Assembly: GCA_037043455.1 (NCBI GenBank)
Contig: JAWPHD010000296.1
Location: 186,001 to 250,000 of the forward strand
Length of the DNA: 64,000 nucleotides
Reading direction: 5' to 3'
From: Cyrtodaria siliqua
Lineage: Eukaryota > Mollusca > Bivalvia > Adapedonta > Hiatellidae
Shown: one piece after another, positions 1 through 11,160 of the stretch
Layout of the letters: every line of letters begins with the position of its first letter
How positions within the stretch are numbered: the first letter of the stretch is position 1
Made by a program: the position numbers and the translations under genes
The notes under the pieces: model-generated
The model's input: only the letters and a program-made list of their open reading frames with translations
The model's database searches: none
What the model was told of the DNA's origin: nothing

Positions 1-27
1 GATGATGATGATGATGATGATGATAAC

Positions 28-71
<44 letters not shown>
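1..71. repeat. GAT trinucleotide microsatellite
   Basis: Nearly pure GAT repeats with one AAC interruption near position 24. The array is cut by the window edge, so its full length is unknown. It lies upstream of the homeobox exon, presumably in the intron before it. Confidence 0.95.
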
Positions 72-72
<1 letters not shown>

Positions 73-1283
73 GATGAGCTCTACCTCACTGTATTAGTCG
101 TGTACGTCGATCGTTTTTAGCCTATTGTCAGCATGATTATTGTTATAAACTTATCGTCTTCTTCTTTTCCTTCTTCATCACCATCAACGTGGATTTATCT
201 TATTTAACATACAATGCATTACCCCGTCTAATGGTTTTAATACTGTCTTCTTTTTCCCCCGAAGTAGCACATTTTTCATCCGATTGTTTAAAATAAAATC
301 TGATAAGCTAAACAAAGCCCACCCATTTGAGGCGGCTTTGTAGAAACAGTAGCTTGTATGGTTTGATGAATAGGTCTGGACTTGACACAGATATAAATAA
401 AGTCCGTGATTTAAAAATAACAATGAATAAATATTTGTTATACAGATTATGTTGTGTGGAAAGCGAGTGGTTTCACGCAATCCAACTTCTTCAAAAATGA
501 AATAGCTTGTTTACAAAATAGTATTTAAATGATGTTTTCTAAACCCGCATGTGTTAATTCAGAGTTTGACTTTAAATAATATTCAAGAGAGGGTGGCCAC
601 CTGCAAAGTTGTATTTTGGGATCTCAAGATCCAAGTTTGCTTCTTTGTTTAGTCGATTGTGTCATTCCTGTTTTGTTGTTTTTGTTTGAAGCACTTTTCT
701 TTCTCAGCGTCTTGTAGAAAATATATCTGGTAAAACATAAGTGTTTAATTTATAATATTATGAATATCATAATATCATAATATCATAAAAGTGCCAATTA
801 TTTCAGTAAATTTAATGCAATATGTTTCGTTTGTTTATTTATTTGTTCCTTTATTTTTTCTTTCTTGGAGAAGGTATGTTCAATCATCAAGCAATTACAA
901 CGAAAGTATAATAGGTTTTTTTAACAAAAAAAATAAAATAGATAAATAATAATTAGAGGAAGAATAAAATAGAAAAAAAAACACTGAAGTATAAAACATG
1001 ACATAAAAAAACAAATGAATGCAGAACCGAATTCCTTTTCTCAAAACCATGGTATATACCATGGTATATATACAAACCTATTGTTTTTTTGCTTAACTCA
1101 TCACAGTTTAACGCTTTTAACACACTTAACTAAATGATCATGCGTGAATTAATCATAATGATTCTATTGTATTTTGTATTTTAGGGCTGTTATTTTAGGC
1201 ATGGACCTGAATTCTTTTTTTTGTAACATCACATGTCAGACATACCAACATTGTTTTCTATATACCTTCTATTCTACTTCCAG
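72..1283 (+). other. Probable intron upstream of the homeobox exon
   Basis: AT-rich sequence without a convincing coding exon. I looked for the NK2-family TN motif, normally encoded by the preceding exon, and did not see it, so the earlier exon probably lies outside the window. The stretch ends in a pyrimidine-rich tract and CAG at 1281-1283, a good splice acceptor. It contains a short AATATCAT tandem repeat at about 762-788. Confidence 0.6.
860..1080. repeat. Dispersed repeat, copy 1 (related to 10905-11160)
   Basis: This stretch and 10905-11160 share the same landmarks in the same order: TTTCTT-x-TGGAGAAGG, then an ATCAA-x-CAATTACA motif, an AT-rich middle, then AATTCCTTTTCT followed by CATGGTATATATACA. 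The middles differ. Two copies with shared ends and a diverged interior suggest an old dispersed element. I could not find terminal repeats or target-site duplications, so its class is unknown. Confidence 0.45.
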
Positions 1284-1867
1284 ATCCCGCCGGTATGGTT
1301 CAGTCCGACGACAATTTATCCGACTGTGAGAAGTCCGAATCCCCAACCATCAAGAAGGAACCGCAAAGCGGAGTGGAATGCCAGCTAGTCAAGCAGAGAC
1401 AGCGGCGGAAACCACGAGTACTGTTTTCCCAGCAGCAGGTGTTCGAACTCGAAAGACGGTTTAAGCAGCAGAGATATTTGTCTGCTCCTGAACGAGAACA
1501 GCTCGCCAATATGCTCAAACTCACGTCTACCCAGGTGAAAATATGGTTCCAAAACAGGAGATATAAATGCAAACGGCAAAAGCTTGACAGGAACTTAGAA
1601 TTATCGACAATGTCAATACCGCGTCGAGCCCCTGTAACAGTGACAATGCGTGACGGCAAGCCGTGCATGCTCGGCGGTAACATGCCCCCTTCTTACCCCG
1701 CGGCTCCTTATAATGTAAACATGTTTCCTTCTTATTCCACCTCGTATTCGACGCCTTCGTACAACAGTGTTAACATGGGCGGCATGCAGCCTGTTAACCA
1801 GATATCTCCACAGAGTGGAGGCTATGTACAACAGCCAATGCATCAGTCGGGTATAAGGGCTTGGTAG
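1284..1867 (+). CDS. Nkx2-5: NK2-class homeobox transcription factor, terminal exon (NKX2-5/tinman type)
   Basis: DNA-binding transcription factor; NKX2-5/tinman proteins specify heart and other mesoderm in animals (family knowledge). The exon follows a splice acceptor (AG at 1282-1283) and opens in phase, so the frame runs upstream of the ATG at 1295 and that ATG is probably internal. Counting residues from 1295: homeodomain about 37-96, with RRKPRVLF at its start, the recognition-helix core [12 protein letters not shown], and Tyr at homeodomain position 54 (residue 90), diagnostic of NK2 proteins. The NK2-specific domain follows ([17 protein letters not shown], about 110-126), then a Ser/Tyr/Pro/Gly-rich tail ending GIRAW just before TAG, as in vertebrate NKX2-5. 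The N-terminal TN repressor motif is absent and presumably sits in an upstream exon. Assignment to NK2 is firm; assignment to the NKX2-5 (NK4) subgroup rests on the tail and homeodomain and is likely. Confidence 0.93.
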
Positions 1868-2781
1868 GAGCTGCAATGTCATTATGGTATATACTAGTCA
1901 CAAGAAACGTTCCCAGAATGTTTAAAACATTACTGCAGTAGCAAGCCGTGGTAAAAATATTACATTATCAACACGGGACGAAGACTGCTATCTGTTCGTA
2001 CAGGAAACTAAGTCAGAGACGGCGGAAAAGGGCAGAAGCCTATGGCGCAATGCATACTGTACATTGCGCTCAAAAATAACAAAGGAAAATACATTGCAAA
2101 CAGTGTTCTCTCGAAGAAATGCTGTCACGATACGTTTTTAATAAGAGCTTATTAGAAACGTTTATATGTATTTATGATCGCGTGCCAAGTCACGTGCACT
2201 GTTATTCTATATATAGGGCATTGCAGAGGATGAGGACTCGCTTAGTGCTCTATCAACGAAAGCGGACAATTGAAAGTCGAATGAAAGCATTGACCGTAAT
2301 CAAGATAGTGTTTAAAATACTTGAGACTGGTGGTTTTCATTTACAAATGGTTACATATAAAAGTTCATTAATCCAAATCGTATGTTCATACAATTAATAG
2401 TGCATTATATTTTGAAAATAATATACGACATATATGAGCCTTAAGCATATTTTTTATGAGACATGAACTGCATTCTCTATCGCTAAAAAGAGAATGTTCT
2501 AAATTCAGTCCGTTTTTCTTGGATATTTTATATTACAAATCACACAAATAAGAAAGTGTTTATTCCAATAAGTGTAAAACAAACGTAGCTATATATTTAT
2601 TGTCGCCTTTGGCAAAGATATATTCGATTAGGTTCTGATACACGCCGAACGTCCACAATCGCGACTTCCCTCGTCAATTTCCGTAACAGGCAGTGTCGTT
2701 TACGTGGTCCCGCCTTAATTCCATTAAGCAATGGGAAAGCTTATATTTGCAGGATTTTATAACACATATTTCGACAATAAA
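1868..2781 (+). other. Probable 3' UTR with polyadenylation signal
   Basis: AT-rich sequence after the homeobox stop codon with no recognisable protein. The first canonical AATAAA I find downstream is at 2776-2781, giving a 3' UTR of about 0.9 kb. A 92-codon open frame at 2119-2397 shows no family resemblance and is treated as chance. Confidence 0.5.
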
Positions 2782-3440
2782 ACATGTGTAAAAACACTTT
2801 TTACCGAAAAAATGTGATAACATGTTTAAAATTACCTATTAAATGTTTTAATTTTACAATATGCAAACTTTTAAAGCCGAAATTAAGGTTTTATTTCATA
2901 CCTAAGCCAACCCCGTTTTCGCTTCTTGGAGAAGAGGTGGGATGGGGTATGAAAGTTAATACTCGGACCACGTAATGGGTTACGGAAGTTGATGAGGTAG
3001 TTTGGATTGGCATAGACCGCATTGTGTACACCAACCCCGAATCATTTTAGTACATTTTCGATGTACTTATATAATTTTTATAATGTTAACGCCTGCGAAA
3101 CATGGTGTAGACCGCGTTGTCTGAACGAAAATCTAGTTCAGTGTATAAAAAAGCACATTTCGTTTTTGGCTAGGGTGAGAGATCAAGCGTTCTCTCTGGA
3201 TTACAAAGTTATATTAAGTTATAAGTTATATATATCAACAATATGACGTGTGTGTTTTTGTTTCTTTCTATGCTATGCCAAACAAGTTATTTCTATATAT
3301 CACTGGCATTCACCATTTTTTTAGATTTGAATACATCTGTTACACTTATACACTTTTTTTGTCTAAAAGTGCCACGCGCAATTCTTCGAAACATTGACAG
3401 AAAATGTTAATTACGAGACGTAGTGTGCCAGGTATTATTA
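2782..3440. other. Intergenic, nothing recognised
   Basis: AT-rich spacer. Two similar short segments, around 3010-3035 and 3104-3125 (both containing GTAGACCGC- or ATAGACCGC-like text), hint at an old duplication, but no gene or element can be supported. Confidence 0.4.
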
Positions 3441-3442
3441 CT

Positions 3443-3612
3443 AGTGTATATATACATACAGGAACGTATAAATACAGGAACGTATAATGCCTCTGTATAT
3501 ATACATACAGGAACGTATAAATGCACATACAGGAACGTATAAATGCCTATGTATATATACATACAGGAACGTATAAATGCCTCTGTATATATACATACAG
3601 GAACGTATAATG
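3443..3612. repeat. Minisatellite, unit about 34 bp
   Basis: About four copies of a unit containing GTATATATACATACAGG and AACGTATAAATGCC, with local internal duplication of the CAGGAACGTATAAAT part. Confidence 0.85.
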
Positions 3613-3950
3613 TCTCGTAGTATAAACTTTCGAATTTCTATCGATTTACATAAACATTAGTCTTTTTAAAGAAAAAATCATGTTTGGTTTTACCAAGGTT
3701 ATATTATAAATAGCTCATCTAAAAATAATCTATCAAAACTGTTGTTGGAAGATCCTATACGAAATTTCGTTACAAGAAAATGAAAATAAAACATATATTT
3801 AAAATATAATATCCGGGCGTTAGAAGTTCCGTTTAGTACGTATATATTGTGATAAGATGTTAATCCTAAACCCGCTAAATATATATAATGGACTGTTCTT
3901 TCTTTAAATTCAGACCATTACATTTATGTGACAAAGGGGTGTGTGTGGGG

Positions 3951-4190
3951 GTGGGGGGCCGAATGACTGATCAGCAGACGGACATTGTAAACCCTGATAT
4001 GCCTGCGAGCTGGGTTAAAAATGGACGCAAAGGCTTTTATAGTCGCGCTTAGCGGGTTAAGGTGGGGTGGGGGGGGGGGGGGGGGGGCAGAATGACTGAT
4101 CAGCAGACGGACATTGTAAACCCTGATCTGCCTGCGAGCTGGGTTTAAAATGGACGCAAAGGCTATTATAGTCGCGCTTAGCGGGTTAAG
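3951..4190. repeat. Tandem duplication (period 129 bp) split by a poly-G run
   Basis: Two copies of a segment of about 110 bp, both starting GAATGACTGATCAGCAGACG (3961 and 4090) and ending CGCGCTTAGCGGGTTAAG, with few differences. They are separated by a run of 19 G residues (4069-4087). The G-rich block also precedes the first copy (3947-3958). Confidence 0.85.
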
Positions 4191-5032
4191 GCTTAAACCA
4201 AATATAAATAAAATAATAAATGCCATTCTTAAGTTTCTGTGCAATTGCAGTTAATCAGTCCTCGTGTTCAGTCTGGTTATTTACTTTTTATAAAACGGTT
4301 TGGCCTTTGTGAATCAGTTTTTGTTGTATACTGTACAAATCTATTTGCAACGTTGATACTTTGAGTTCTTATTTTTTTTTTTAATACTGAAGTTCCTTTT
4401 GCCACGGTTTAATTACTCAGAAAGACGCGAACAATTACAGTGATCGTTTACAGAAACTTGTACTATTTCAATTAGATGTTAGATTGTCAGCAATTCATAC
4501 AAAATAACAAGTTGTACCTCGTGGACATTACTGAGCTCATCACAGTATTTTCAGGAGTACAAATTACTGGTCAAAAATTGAGACTGTGTCAGTAACATGT
4601 CACCATAAAATAAAATCCGCATTTTGCAGACAGTCCCTTTAACCGTAAGTTTGAAATGTTTGTGTACGTATTTGTTTATATGAATAATAGTAAAACAAAC
4701 AACTTTGATCCACTTTTAATTTGTGTCAATGATTTCTTTATTTTCCGTGTAAAACATTTGAAAGTGAAACACACAACAAGATTCATAAATGTTCGATGAC
4801 TAAGTCGAGGGTTCAACGTAACACTGTCGTATCGTCTATGTTATGTATATGTACTTACATCTGTGTTTCACTAAATTCTTAACAAGGATAATGTTTTGAA
4901 CAGTGAGTCTATTTTGATTACATAGTTAATACTTTTCCCGGCATTACTAATCTAAATCTAATTTAAAGAGAATAATTCGTAGGAAGTATTTCGAAACATT
5001 ATGTTAAGTTAGAATTTGCAGTGTGAATCTTG
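4191..5032. other. Intergenic, nothing recognised
   Basis: AT-rich spacer with no convincing gene. A GTCCCTTTAA motif at about 4635 resembles the end of the TTAA-flanked element at 50524-50818 and may be a solo end. Confidence 0.35.
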
Positions 5033-5143
5033 TGTTGTAACGTATAGAGTAATGGGAGAAGATGGACTGTTCTGTTCTCATCAGTATTAATGGAAGAAAA
5101 TGGACTGTTCTGTTCTAATCAGTATAAACTATACGTTACAACA
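5033..5143. mobile_element. Short inverted-repeat element
   Basis: Perfect 15-bp inverted repeats, TGTTGTAACGTATAG (5033-5047) and its complement (5129-5143), enclose two direct copies of a segment containing ATGGACTGTTCTGTTCT. This looks like a MITE remnant, but I see no target-site duplication in the flanks. Confidence 0.5.
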
Positions 5144-5454
5144 AAAGTTGCAATAGAAATGAATGCACGCGAATATAACGTATACATGGTGCATTAAATG
5201 GTATAGATAGAAAGCTAACTTAAACTACTTTTGTTTAAAGACTTTTAAGGAATCATTGTATGATTCACTTGCATAATTATGGTTTATTTTCTCAACTAGA
5301 TTATCGATGAAGAAAAATCCTGGTATTCTTCCTAATAACTAATTATGGAATAATGCATACGTGCTCTCCCCCTATATATCACTGTTCTGGTCTACATTCT
5401 TTCATAATCTGGAGACAACGAGAACACAACAAGCTAGATAATCCGTTTTTTGTC

Positions 5455-6145
5455 TGAACATGCGTATGAATTTATAGTCCAACTAGCAGCTCTACGAATA
5501 CACGCATAGTTCAACTAACCAAACATGCGTATGCGTGTATAGTTCGACTAGCCGACCACGTGTATGGACGTAAGTCTGCAATCATACGTGCCAACGTATA
5601 TTTCGACTAGCCGAACTACATGCGTATGAGTGTATATCTCGACTAGCCGTCCACGTGTATGAACGTAAGTAGGCGATCATACGTTCCAACGTATATTTCG
5701 ACTAGCCGACCATGCTTGAATTAAATTTATTCTATTTGTCACTAGTTTTACTGCATGCTATGTGTATACAATAAAAGAAAAGGGATAGAACGAGTCAACT
5801 ACTTATGATGTTCTACTCCTAAGGTTAGGCGACCATACTTATGAATGTATATTCCGAATAGCCGATCACGTGTATGAACGTTAAGATAGGTGACCATACG
5901 TATACATGTATATTTCGACAAACCTACCATACTTGAACATGAACGTGTGTAACATTCGACTAGCCGACCGTACTTATGAAGGTATATTCCGAATAGCCGA
6001 TCGCGTCTTTCCTATACACTCATACGTATGTTTGGTTAGTTGAACGTATGTAGATAACTAACAGACCAATCGTGTGAACGTAACCTTCCAAAGGTCGACC
6101 ATACGTATGAACGTAAAGTTTGAATTACAGTTCGACTACGTATGG
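5455..6145. repeat. Degenerate tandem repeat with CGACTAGCCGACCA motif
   Basis: Many diverged copies of a unit of about 33 bp built from CGACTAGCCGACCA, then CATACGTATGAACG, then TATATTT. CATACGTATG is itself palindromic. A higher-order period of about 120 bp is visible at 5540-5700. Unrelated sequence interrupts at about 5715-5820. Confidence 0.75.
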
Positions 6146-7554
6146 ATTATTCTTTTGTAAACGATATATCCTTAAATTGCGCATGCCATTTTAAATTCTT
6201 AAAATACATAATTCGCGGTTAATTATAAGAGCTAGATTGTTTTAAAATGTATTATATGCATTTATAACTGTTGAGAATGAACAATGGAAAAGGAGGTTAC
6301 TCGTAATGTCTCGTGTTTGATAACCTGATCCTGGTCCCCTGTTGCTAAAATCTGATACTCTACACAATGACAATGTAGAGAATAAACAGGGAACCAGTGT
6401 TTTTTTCTATTTATTTGCATCCAGACGGTACATATTCACAAACTGTAGGACCATGATCTCTTTCATGGCAAAAAGCACATATCTGTAATACTTAACATTT
6501 GTTTCAAGTTTGCTTCGTACTGCATATTATTCGCCCACCTGCCTCGTTATAAGTGATGATTATATCGCACTATTTGTATATTTTGATTGTTTGTAAATTT
6601 ATATATATATACTGATTTGATATGTAATATTTCTAATGATATTTTAAAATAAAAAATATATAATATTTACTTCAAGATTTGTTGTTTTAGTTTACACCAT
6701 GTTAATATGTCTATGTATATATATGCATACAGCATTCATAATTTTACCGGCATACGACTGATTTTGTGTGATCCCAACTTCATACAATAAATATGGCATC
6801 CAGCTGAGTGTTGATGTAAAGATTAAACACAGTTTAAATGAGAATTCTGAAATTGATAATCTGTTAAATCTGATCCAGGTAACGCCACTGTGTTTGTTTA
6901 ATGCGTAACGTCATTTTCCAGCACATTTCAGATCATGCGTGACGGCCGATGTTTTAGGGTTGGAGACAGACAACACACTGCGTTAAATCAGTAGACTCAG
7001 GAAGGGTACCGGGAGGCTTACTTTATGGCGGCATAAATCTGTCAGTTTCGTTATTCTGTTCTTTCAGGAAACATATATATGGGTAGTTTCGGGGTCGAAA
7101 GAACGAAACCCAAAACGAAAGATAGGTTTAAATATAGTATCGATGCACAAAAACCAACAGTTATTAATATGCAAAAACAAGTTGGTTTGAACTTTTCAAA
7201 TAAGTATTTATAATGATTTTCAAATATGAAAGTTGTGTAGAAAAATTACCGAGACGCTGCCTACGCATATTGTGGTTTGTACAAACACATTGTAGGGAAA
7301 GTTACCAAAGAGACACTTTTTTCTGCAATATAATAGTTAGGACTTCTATATAAGTTCTCATATTGGGGAAAGTTCAATGAAGTACCACCGAAAAAACGAA
7401 GGGAAGTCCCCACATTTAGACACAAGATGAATAACGTCCGCGTATTTAAGTTTCCAGTCGGAGGCGACCTGAAAAAAATGTGGATGACAATCAAAACATT
7501 AGTAAACTTATCATAATTCGCATTATTTTAATATAATTTGTTTGTTTGAATCAA
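6146..7554. other. Intergenic, nothing firmly recognised
   Basis: AT-rich spacer. It contains a short hairpin around 6330-6397 (CTGGTCCCCTGTT paired imperfectly with AACAGGGAACCAG). No open frame resembles a known protein. Confidence 0.4.
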
Positions 7555-7582
7555 CACTTTCTCTCTTGACAAGTCGAGCTCC

Positions 7583-7652
7583 TAGTGAGTTCGAACCCGC
7601 AGCAGTGAGCGTTTTAGCTGCAGCGTTTTTTACTATCCGGCCACGGATGCGC
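7583..7652 (-). mobile_element. tRNA-derived SINE head
   Basis: Read on the minus strand, an A-box-like GTGGCCGGATAGT (7632-7645) is followed by a clear B-box-like GGGTTCGAACTC (7587-7598). The spacing suits a tRNA-derived Pol III promoter. The flanks do not form an acceptor stem, so this is a SINE head and not a working tRNA. SINE body limits are uncertain. Confidence 0.5.
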
Positions 7653-7789
7653 TTTAATTGTATATCAAGTGTAACGTCAACTGAATTGAGCCTCATGTTA
7701 AAAGAAAGAAGATACTGTTACTAGCAGTTAGGGAAAAACAAAACAAAACAAACCATTAGAGATATGTTTTAGTTGCGTATAAAAAAAAA

Positions 7790-8410
7790 GGCGAAAAGGC
7801 GAAAAGACGACAGAACGCCAGGCGAAAAGATGACAGGACGACACTTCAGACGCGAAAAGACGCCACTTGATATTGTCTTTTCGTTATTTCGTGTGGCATT
7901 CTGTCGTCTACGTTATGTTGTTCTGTCGTTCTGTCGTCTTGTCGTTCTGTCGTCTTGTCGTCTTGTCGTTCTGTCTTCTTTTCGCAAAGCATTTGGCGTC
8001 TTTTCGTTATGTCGTTCTGTCGTTCTGTCGTCTTTTCGTTCTGTCGTTCTGCCGTTCATTCATCTTGTCGTTCTGTCGTCTTGTCGTTATGCCGTCTTTT
8101 TGCGATGTATTTGGCGTCTTTTCGTTCTGTCGTTTTGTCATTCTGTCGTCATTTCGTTCTGTCGTCTTTTCGTTCTGTCGTCTTGTCGTCCTGTCGTTCT
8201 GTCGTCTTTTCGCCTTCTGGTTGACATGCGCACTTCGGCACTGCGGCCATTTGCATGGGAAACAAGTTAAGGTGTAATCCCTGTGTTATCAAATGCGCAT
8301 GTCAACCGGAAGGCGAAAACACAAGAGGACGAAATACGTCAAATGCAGCGCGAAATGACGACATAACGAAAAGACGACAGAACTACAGAACGACAGAAAG
8401 AAAAGATGAC
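7790..8410. repeat. Foldback-like minisatellite (GTCGTTCTGTCGTCTT family)
   Basis: A minisatellite of decamer-like units (GTCGTTCTGTC, GTCGTCTTTTC) runs on the + strand at about 7870-8215. The complementary orientation occurs at about 7797-7862 and again at 8311-8405. The central join is a 22-bp inverted repeat with one mismatch (8211-8232 against 8294-8315, containing TTGACATGCGCA). Inverted arms made of tandem repeats are the architecture of foldback transposons. The overlapping open frames here, in all three + frames, are low-complexity Leu/Cys/Val/Ser strings and not proteins. Confidence 0.7.
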
Positions 8411-8559
8411 AAATGCATCGCCGGGAGTTTTAAACACATAAAGATTGATAAGTGTCCCTTTAAAATCTAGAGTCGAGGATGATGAAGATTAACTCCTTCT
8501 AAGTACTGCTTTGTACGCTTTATGAATAATATCCGCTATTCCCAGTAGTATGTCCGCAA

Positions 8560-9240
8560 AGAGGGATGTGTCATGTCACGTGGTCATGTTGGTGTAAAAC
8601 AGTTATGAGTCAACCTAGAATGTCATCTGAATACAAATATGTAACTAGAACCTAACACTTAGGTGATTAGTAACCCCCACTGGGATGCTGGACCAATGAG
8701 CTAAATGTTAACCTTGATCTGCAGAACAACGGATGGACAGACAGACAGACAGACATGGTCACTCCAATATACCACTCCTAAACGTTGCTTTGTTTGTAGG
8801 GGTATACTGATCATGTTATACCGGAGAAATTAACTAAACGCAAAAGAAATAGCCTATATAAAAGGTCACTGTACCATAAAAATAGGCCAAAAGGTCAAGG
8901 TCATACGTGTGTTCAGATTCCAGACAAATGACAGAATGTGTGTGAAAGTTTGCTTACCATAGGTTTTGTACTTTGTGAGAAAAAAGAGCTAAACGCAAAA
9001 CCTTAACTCTTATTAAAGCTCACTGAATCATGAACATTTAGGTCAACATGTCAAGGTCACATGTGTTTTGAGACGCTGAACCTGTGACACAACTTTAGTG
9101 CAAGTTTGTTAGCCACTGTGACGAAACGAGCTAACCGCAAGTACTTAACCTTGATTAAAGCTGACTACACATTGGAACATAGTTGAAACGGTCAAGGTCA
9201 TGTGCGCATTGGGATGTTGGATCCATGACACAGCTTTGGT
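8560..9240. repeat. Dispersed monomer repeat with CAAGGTCA motifs
   Basis: At least three diverged monomers of about 140-155 bp, each with GAGCTAA-x-CGCAA, then CTTAAC-x-TTATTAAAGCT, then a GGTCAAGGTCA-like motif and TGACACAACTTTAGTGCAAG-like text. Repeat starts are near 8831, 8987 and 9129. Similar CAAGGTCA/GGTCATGG monomers occur at 47060-48010 and 52200-53450. A GACA microsatellite lies at 8737-8757. Confidence 0.65.
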
Positions 9241-9244
9241 GCAT

Positions 9245-9671
9245 TTATTTATTTATTTACGTCTCATCACAATATACAACATAAATAAGCATGCATTAAC
9301 TGTATACAGTATATAAGAAATAAAGTTAAAAGGGGGCATAACTTACGTTCATCTTACGTAAGTGCTATATAGCAGGATGCAAATTATAGAAGTTAGCTGC
9401 ACAAACACGGCGTTTACAACATACATTATATAAAAAGCAACTAAGACGAAATAGGTGCATTATTCATTAAAAAAGAAGTATCGGATAGAATACCCCAACA
9501 ATATATTGACTGAGAAATCGACAAAAAGAAACTATGCTCGATATTGAATGTTGATCTACGATCTTCGATCTCACAGCCAACTTCACACAGTTGTTTTCTT
9601 AATACCTTAACACAATTACCGAATACCTCAGTATGTAAGCAGATAACGTCTGTATATGTCCACAGCTTCAA
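9245..9671 (-). mobile_element. Possible LINE 3' fragment, minus orientation
   Basis: Starts with a TTTA repeat (9246-9261) followed by ACGTCTCATCACAATA, which read on the minus strand looks like a LINE tail ending in AAAT repeats. A 76-codon minus frame (9441-9671) precedes it. I cannot match that frame to a family, so this is tentative. Confidence 0.3.
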
Positions 9672-9679
9672 ACAGCATA

Positions 9680-10640
9680 TCCAAAAACAGGATTTATTCC
9701 CTATGTATATTTAGTACTCGAAAAATATCAAATTAAGTTTGATATAAGCCCGCTATCCACTGCATTACTACCGCTCAAATATCAATGGGAAAGAATAGTA
9801 AAACATGCAATATACGAGCATGAAACTACTAGACTACAAAACGATAATGAATTCGATAGATCAAAAGCATCCACATTTCGTATAAACCAGCAACAAGATG
9901 GACATTACCTACGTGCCCCGAAGAACTCTCTGTTTGCTTAATAACGCACACATTAGAGAACACTTTTAAATGTCGCAGAAGTAACACATATTCCCAACAG
10001 AGATGCATACATGCATCTGACCAAACCTTTTACAGGTGGATGCTAGAAATGTGCACCCAAACAGATTCTGTAGAATCTAGGCCCCAATTCCTAATTAAAT
10101 ATTTCAAATATATTAGAGATGCATTCAAAATATACGACACAGGTTAGACACAAACAAGTGTATACTTTTACTCTCTACACAAACTGATACGGTAAAAAAG
10201 GAGGTAATCAATAATACTATCACGACCAATATGCCACAAATGTTTCTCCTTGTTATACCCCACACAATTCATAATGATTATATGCATTTCTGCTACACAC
10301 AATTTATAAAGCAAACCACTTTCTCCAATTTTAGACCTTATATTTCGTTTCGATAAGGCTTAATAACTTTGACATGGGGTTCTGATTCATCATCACACAC
10401 AAACTTAAAACTGTAACCTTACTCCTATATTTGGACCAAGGTTACTGTTTTAAGTGTGTTTTTATTAATTGCTGTATTATTTGTGTTTTCTAATTGTTGT
10501 TTAACAGTGTGTCATCTTTGTTGTTTGATTCTTTTTTTCATTGTAGTGCTTGCCATGTATTAATTGTATGTATCTCAGAAATGAGGAAATAAAAAATGGA
10601 TTGAATGACCGATTGATTGAGATTGATTGATTTGTCTTTT
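9680..10640 (+). mobile_element. Probable degraded LINE 3' end
   Basis: Two abutting open stretches on the + strand (about 9680-9942 and 9946-10146, in different frames) carry the style of a LINE ORF2 C-terminus, with Trp/Arg/Tyr-rich text such as LKYQWERIVKHAIYEHE. They are followed by about 490 bp of non-coding sequence ending in AATAAAAAATGG and a GATT repeat (about 10606-10633), typical of LINE tails. The reverse transcriptase domain is missing. The class is inferred from layout, not from a diagnostic motif. Confidence 0.4.
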
Positions 10641-10904
10641 TTTTCTTCATATTGTGCGGATGATTATTTGGCGCGTAATGATCATCGTAACTTTGATAAC
10701 TTTTATTCAAATAATCCAAACAGCTAAAAAGATCACGAATACAAAATATAGTATAGGTTGACAATACAGTTAAAATGCATGAAATCATTTCAGGAAAAGC
10801 GATGACAACTTCATTTTCTGTTTTACTATAATTATTATGAATAGCAAAATACAAACGTATCAGCAAATTAATGTAATATTTTATAATTATTAATAGATTA
10901 TTTT

Positions 10905-11160
10905 CTGTATATTGTTTCTTTCATGGAGAAGGCATTTATAACCATCAATCAATTACATATGAAAATGTAAAATATGGAAACAATATCATTTGTTACGTAT
11001 GTGTTTTTAAAATTGAACTATGAAAACATGAAAGAAATATGATAGTAATGTAATAGTGTTATGTTATACTAGTATTCACATTCACACATTCGATGAAAAC
11101 AATTATACCGTATATAGAAGAAAATTCCTTTTCTAGAAAGCATGGTATATATACATGCCT
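10905..11160. repeat. Dispersed repeat, copy 2 (related to 860-1080)
   Basis: Shares ordered landmarks with 860-1080: TTTCTTTCATGGAGAAGG, CATCAATCAATTACA, AATTCCTTTTCT and CATGGTATATATACA. The interior is diverged. Confidence 0.45.

Noticed and set aside
1..1283. Upstream exon of the NK2 homeobox gene inside the window
   Set aside because: No TN motif or convincing exon with a donor in a compatible phase was found.
1300..1882. Minus-strand open frames over the homeobox exon
   Set aside because: They are shadows of the + strand homeodomain sequence, with no family resemblance.
7773..8277. Ser/Cys/Leu-rich open frames of 89-165 codons in three + frames
   Set aside because: All three lie in the same low-complexity minisatellite that lacks stops on that strand.
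9441..9671. 76-codon minus-strand gene
   Set aside because: No recognisable domain; it sits next to a LINE-like tail, so it is listed only as a tentative fragment.
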